NCBI GenBank assembly: GCA_030665785.1 | Contig: DAOUZA010000005.1 | Coordinates: forward strand, 1 to 39,668 | DNA: 39,668 nt | Direction of reading: 5' to 3' | Source of the DNA: Dehalococcoidia bacterium | GTDB lineage: Bacteria > Chloroflexota > Dehalococcoidia > GIF9 > AB-539-J10 | Shown here: in pieces, positions 37,371 through 39,668 of the stretch | Numbering within the stretch: the first letter of the stretch is position 1 | How the letters are laid out: every line of letters begins with the position of its first letter | Position numbers and translations under genes: made by a program | Notes under the pieces: generated by a model | Told to the model about the DNA's origin: nothing | What the model saw: the letters and a program-made list of their open reading frames with translations, nothing else | Database searches by the model: none

Positions 37371-38318
37371 ATGCCATCAAAACAGGACAAATTTGAGAGG
37401 CCCGAGATTATCAGACCACCAAGCGAGTGGCGAAGCTACTACTTGCCGCTCACCGGTGGCTGTTCCAATAATACTTGTGCCTTTTGTAGTTACTATGGTT
37501 CTAAGCTTAAGGTAAGAAAAACTGACCAGGTAAAGCAGGAAATCGATGCCCTGGCGATATATATGAAACATGGCGTCACTCTGCCTTCTATTCCTGGCAT
37601 AGTATATGAAATAGCCCAATATTGGGACCAAAGAAGGATTTTTGTTCAGGATGGCGATGCCCTGGTTTACCCCTATAAAGGCTTGGTGGAAATATTGGAA
37701 TATCTCAATGAAAATTTTCCCACTCTGGAAAGAATTGGCACCTATGCTACTCCACAGGACATCTTGCGCCGAAGCCAGGATGAGCTTAATCGGTTAAGGG
37801 AACTCAAATTAACTATCTTCTATACCGGTGTGGAGAGTGGTGATGATGAAATATTGCGGGATATAGGTAAGGGGGTAAATTATCACCAGGTGACTGAGGC
37901 AGGAAGGAAGGTTAAGGAGGCCGGGATTACTTTCTCGGTCACGGTAATCTTAGGGCTTGGAGGAGTAGAGAAGAGCGAGCAACACTGCCTGGAAACAGCT
38001 AGAATCCTCACCGAGATTGACCCTGACTATGGTGGAGCGCTAACCTTAACCCTGGTTCCAGGCACTCCGCTTTATGAACGATGGCAGAAAGGTGAATTTC
38101 ATCCTATCTCCCCCTTCCAATCCTTAGAGGAACTCAAGACCATCGTGGAGGAATCCCATTTCACCAATTGTTTCTTCAGTTCGATGCATGCGTCAAATTA
38201 CTTCTCAATTCGAGGAAGATTGCCGCAGGACAAACGAGGAATGCTTCAAGAATTAGAAGATATACTGGTGGAAGGAGACCCCTCTCGACTTCGCCCTGAA
38301 TTTCTCAGGGGCTTGTAG
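37371..38318 (+). CDS. Radical SAM protein
   Basis: LPLTGGCSNNTCAFCSYYG (CX4CX2C), GVESGDDEILRDIGKG; ATG at 37371 preceded by GAGGGTGAGG. Confidence 0.88.
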   Translation: MPSKQDKFERPEIIRPPSEWRSYYLPLTGGCSNNTCAFCSYYGSKLKVRKTDQVKQEIDALAIYMKHGVTLPSIPGIVYEIAQYWDQRRIFVQDGDALVYPYKGLVEILEYLNENFPTLERIGTYATPQDILRRSQDELNRLRELKLTIFYTGVESGDDEILRDIGKGVNYHQVTEAGRKVKEAGITFSVTVILGLGGVEKSEQHCLETARILTEIDPDYGGALTLTLVPGTPLYERWQKGEFHPISPFQSLEELKTIVEESHFTNCFFSSMHASNYFSIRGRLPQDKRGMLQELEDILVEGDPSRLRPEFLRGL

Positions 38319-38378
38319 TGCCCACAATCTTGTGTGGTATATAATGCCTGGCATTAAAGAGATAGGAGGTGATAGTTT

Positions 38379-38531
38379 ATGTCTATCATAAGTGGCAGTG
38401 TAGGGCTAGTTGCCGGAATAGCTAGTCTGATTTTCGGCATCATAGTGATGATCTTCCCCAAGATACTCAATTATTTGGTGGGCATCTGGCTTATCCTGGT
38501 GGGTATACTGGCAATTATCGCTTCCCTTTAA
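38379..38531 (+). CDS. DUF3096-like small membrane protein (50 aa)
   Basis: Manual translation MSIISGSVGLVAGIASLIFGIIVMIFPKILNYLVGIWLILVGILAIIASL; ATAGGAGGT RBS; absent from the ORF track. Confidence 0.8.
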   Translation: MSIISGSVGLVAGIASLIFGIIVMIFPKILNYLVGIWLILVGILAIIASL

Positions 38532-38560
38532 TTGCCAAAAGTACTTTGGAGGGCTGATTT

Positions 38561-38926
38561 TTATTTAAATTCACCCTTCGCCAGGGATACAAAAATAACT
38601 GCCAAAACCCCCAGGGTGCCTGATGGCAGGGCACAGATAGCTCCAGATAGAGCTAGTCCGAACCTGCTTCTTTTCATCGCCGCTGTGCCGCCAACTACGG
38701 CTATTATGCCCAATACTATAAGGCTAATGCCGGTAATAACGGCTACAGTGGGGATTGCGCCTATAATGTCAAACAGGTCTCCAAAGTAGGGAAGCCCTGG
38801 AAGCCAGAGGGATATATTAAATCCCGATATAACGGTTATAATTCCGCCGATAATTACCTGAGCAGCCCCCACGGTAATGCTCAGGATTCCCCCAGCGCTA
38901 AGTAAGCCGCCTCTTTCCCCGGACAT
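38561..38926 (-). CDS. Small multi-spanning membrane protein, unknown function
   Basis: 121-aa ORF with several hydrophobic segments. Confidence 0.65.
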   Translation of the reverse strand: MSGERGGLLSAGGILSITVGAAQVIIGGIITVISGFNISLWLPGLPYFGDLFDIIGAIPTVAVITGISLIVLGIIAVVGGTAAMKRSRFGLALSGAICALPSGTLGVLAVIFVSLAKGEFK

Positions 38927-39062
38927 TTAGTTATTACTCTTCTCGAAGAAGGTAATGGTGGATTTGAACCACTATCCACTTGTCTCCTTTCTATGCAGGA
39001 TTGTAGTAGCGGAGAGCCCTGGTGTCAACCAGCTTTAAGAGTGAGCGTTTAGCAACTCAAAC

Positions 39063-39090
39063 TGTCATTGCGAGCGAAGCGCGGCAATCC
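39063..39090. repeat. Dispersed TGTCATTGCGAGCGAAGCGCGGCAATCC repeat
   Basis: Family match. Confidence 0.75.
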
Positions 39091-39381
39091 CAAGGAAAGT
39101 GAAAAAGCAAAAGTCAAAATGCAAAATGAGGAAGGTTTTTACCTTTTATAGTATCCCCGCATAACTTCGTATAAAAATCCCTCTAATTCCCCCTTTAGAA
39201 AAGGGAGTTCGACGCCCCCGTAAGGGGGATTTGACATTCCAGGAAAGCAAGTGAGATTATAAATAGTTTCGTGCCTAACTATCACTTGCCATTTTGACTT
39301 TTTATGTTTGATTTTTGATTTTCGATTTTCTTTAGGATTTAGTGCTTGGGATTTAGGATTTCAACTCTGAGATTGCTTCGT

Positions 39382-39404
39382 CGCTAATCATATTGAACGA
39401 GTAC
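39382..39404. repeat. Third copy (inverted) of the MITE-like end sequence
   Basis: Reverse complement GTACTCGTTCAATATGATTAGCG matches left ends at 6404 and 24303. Confidence 0.6.
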
Positions 39405-39485
39405 AAGGAGTTGCCTTTGGGGTGATTTATGCTTAAAATAAATCAAAATAAGATTCTAAAAACTGAAAATTTAAAGGAGGACACA

Positions 39486-39668
39486 ATGAAGGTCATTGTT
39501 CTGGGGGGTGCTGGCGACATGGGGAGCCGTGCGGTTGAGGAGCTGGCAGAAGCGGAAGGGATTGAGCAGGTTACAATTGCGGATCGCAATCTGGAAGCAG
39601 CCCACCAGATTGCCAGCAGGCTCCAGAAGGCAAAAGCCAGGGTAGATATCAAGTCCGTAGACGCCAAT
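39486..39668 (+). CDS. Saccharopine dehydrogenase-like NAD(P)-binding protein, truncated by window end
   Basis: AAAGGAGGACACA RBS then MKVIVLGGAGDMGSRAVEELAEAEGIEQVTIADRNLEAAHQIASRL. Confidence 0.8.
   Translation, partial: MKVIVLGGAGDMGSRAVEELAEAEGIEQVTIADRNLEAAHQIASRLQKAKARVDIKSVDAN

Noticed and set aside
38950-38985. tRNA-like T-arm on minus strand (GTGG-TTCAAAT-CCAC)
   Set aside because: No matching acceptor 5' strand, D-arm or anticodon arm upstream; better read as a simple GTGGAT/ATCCAC hairpin in a leader
39161-39173. ATAACTTCGTATA, identical to one 13-bp loxP arm
   Set aside because: No inverted second arm after an 8-bp spacer and no Cre-like recombinase in the window; most likely coincidence
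39443-39667. 74-aa minus-strand ORF at window end
   Set aside because: Antisense to the better supported saccharopine-dehydrogenase-like gene with strong RBS and GGAGDMG motif

Overview
39.7-kb bacterial chromosomal window. Gene content and order (fmt / dnaA-nadD / gyrB-hisS / relA-rpsT-lexA) and the many short palindromic repeats suggest a Dehalococcoidia-like Chloroflexota, but this is inference because no search was run. Most of the window is housekeeping: thiE, fmt, dnaA, nadD, gyrB, hisS, relA/spoT, rpsT, lexA, ilvE, dinB, pyrF, fabG-type SDR, folC, tldD/pmbA, PAC2, family-4 UDG, RNase J, ftsK, galU, apgM, ROK kinase and radical SAM. Points most worth a second look: (1) an AT-rich three-gene cassette at 43-2247 encoding an excisionase-HTH/DNA-methyltransferase fusion that stops right after motif I, a PD-(D/E)XK nuclease with winged-helix regions, and a translationally coupled 77-aa protein; (2) a DnaA whose Box VII arginine finger and sensor-II arginine positions read His and Tyr; (3) C-terminal beta-clamp-binding pentapeptides on DinB (QLSLF), the adjacent DUF559-like nuclease (QLNLF) and the family-4 UDG (QLELF), with the DinB-nuclease-DUF951 module bracketed by inverted repeat copies; (4) a dispersed repeat in frame inside thiE, associated with a 21-bp tandem array; (5) recurring MITE-like composite repeats with 25-28-bp inverted ends and two unrelated cloverleaf repeats of the same design; (6) an oriC-like AT-rich dnaA-nadD spacer with a perfect DnaA box.
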